A DNA stretch of 6,049 nt, taken from positions 1 to 6,049 of the forward strand of contig JAGDMY010000095.1 in the NCBI GenBank assembly GCA_017860765.1. Direction: 5' to 3'. Shown here piece by piece: positions 5,472 through 6,049 of the stretch. Each line of letters begins with the position of its first letter. Positions within the stretch are counted from its first letter, which is position 1. Source of the DNA: Chloroflexota bacterium. Lineage in GTDB: Bacteria; Chloroflexota; Dehalococcoidia; Dehalococcoidales; UBA3254. Made by a program: the position numbers and the translations under genes. A model generated the notes under the pieces. That model did not search any database. It saw only the letters and a program-made list of their open reading frames with translations, and was not told where the DNA came from.

Positions 5472-6049
5472 ATGATATCGCTTGAAGAGTACAAACGCCA
5501 GGCCAAAATGTGTATGAGGTGCACTTTCTGTAAATTTATTGACCTTAACTGGGTCACAAGTTTACGGTTTTCACGGCAATGCCCCATAGATACCAGATAT
5601 GCTTTTAATCTTTATTCTCCCCACGGCCTGCTTCATTCTGCCCTGGCAGAACTCAATGGGGACCTGGAATTCAGCCCCAAGCTCATAGACGCCCTGTTTA
5701 AATGTACTGGCTGCGGCGCCTGTGACGCCAGGTGCAAACGGAACCTGGATATCGAGGTGCTCCAGGTCATCGAAAACCTGAAGGCCAGGTGCGTCGAAAA
5801 GGGCAAAGGCCCGCTGCCCGCACACAAGGTTATGGCAGACAATATCCGAAAAACCGGGAATGAATACGGCAAGCCTCCTGAAGACCGCTTCCATTGGATA
5901 ACCGAAGAAATAAGGCCGGCACCAAAGGCTGATTTGGTTTATTTCGTCGGTTGTAACTCGGCTTATCAGCAGCCGGAGTTGGCCAGGGCTACGGCCAGGC
6001 TTCTCAGCCTGACAGGGACCAGGTTCATGGTCCTGGCTGATGAATGGTG
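5472..6049 (+). CDS. HdrD/GlcF-like Fe-S oxidoreductase subunit, 3' end outside window
   Basis: The first 192 codons of a gene that runs off the window. A strong GGAGGAGGG site (5460-5468) precedes the ATG, 24 bp after the flavoprotein stop, so the two are probably cotranscribed. Two Fe-S motifs are visible: Cys14-x2-Cys17-x2-Cys20, with a distant Cys37-Pro, and Cys78-x2-Cys81-x2-Cys84-x3-Cys88. In standard ferredoxin-like motifs the fourth Cys follows the third by three residues; in the first motif that place is Asp24. FVGC (158-161) begins a CCG (cysteine-rich) domain, and the last bases (DEW then TG) fit the second half of a WCCG motif starting. Such proteins (HdrD, GlcF, LutA families) relay electrons from a flavoprotein to quinone, ETF or heterodisulfide-type partners. 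No membrane segment appears in the visible part. I infer that it is the electron acceptor of the upstream flavoprotein. Confidence 0.85.
   Translation, partial: MISLEEYKRQAKMCMRCTFCKFIDLNWVTSLRFSRQCPIDTRYAFNLYSPHGLLHSALAELNGDLEFSPKLIDALFKCTGCGACDARCKRNLDIEVLQVIENLKARCVEKGKGPLPAHKVMADNIRKTGNEYGKPPEDRFHWITEEIRPAPKADLVYFVGCNSAYQQPELARATARLLSLTGTRFMVLADEW

Noticed and set aside
5571..5894. Minus-strand open frame of 107 codons inside the Fe-S protein gene
   Set aside because: The opposite strand encodes well-spaced Cys motifs; this frame is a by-product.

Overview
The window looks like part of a chromosome from a strictly anaerobic bacterium that handles phenolic or other aromatic compounds. It holds four protein genes: two cut by the window edges and two complete. 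Start regions carry purine-rich Shine-Dalgarno sites (GAGGAG types), promoter-like sites are sigma-70-like, and there is a rho-independent terminator, so it is bacterial. The gene mix (a Mo enzyme of the pyrogallol transhydroxylase type, a VAO/GlcD-type flavoprotein and an HdrD-type Fe-S protein, next to a secreted transglutaminase-like protein) would fit an anaerobic Chloroflexota (Dehalococcoidia-like) or a syntrophic Clostridia/Desulfotomaculia-type organism. That placement is a low-confidence inference. I see no tRNA, rRNA, CRISPR, insertion sequence or phage gene.

Layout. (1) 1-699, plus strand: the C-terminal part of a probably exported protein, with a Pro/Thr-rich linker followed by a transglutaminase-like Cys-His-acid domain. 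(2) 698-739: a strong hairpin with T-tracts on both strands, a bidirectional terminator between convergent genes. (3) 858-3506, minus strand: a complete 882-residue DMSO-reductase-family molybdopterin enzyme resembling the large subunit of pyrogallol-phloroglucinol transhydroxylase (AthL) but with altered pocket residues. (4) 3507-3986: a 480-bp divergent regulatory region, AT-rich in its right half, with a perfect 14-bp tandem repeat, a 23-bp dyad, candidate promoters and a possible structured leader for the Mo enzyme. (5) 3987-5447, plus strand: a complete FAD-linked oxidoreductase of the VAO/PCMH (FAD_binding_4) superfamily. (6) 5472-6049 and beyond, plus strand, 24 bp downstream: the N-terminal half of an HdrD/GlcF-like protein with two Fe-S motifs and the start of a CCG domain.

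How they may work together. The flavoprotein and Fe-S protein form a tight operon, as glcD/glcF-type pairs do. The flavoprotein would oxidise an organic substrate and the Fe-S protein would pass the electrons to a quinone, ETF or Hdr-type acceptor. The divergently transcribed Mo enzyme shares the control region and may act on the same aromatic substrate or its product, for example by hydroxyl transfer or by hydration/dehydroxylation chemistry at the ring. No substrate can be read from the sequence. The first gene is separated by the terminator and is probably unrelated.
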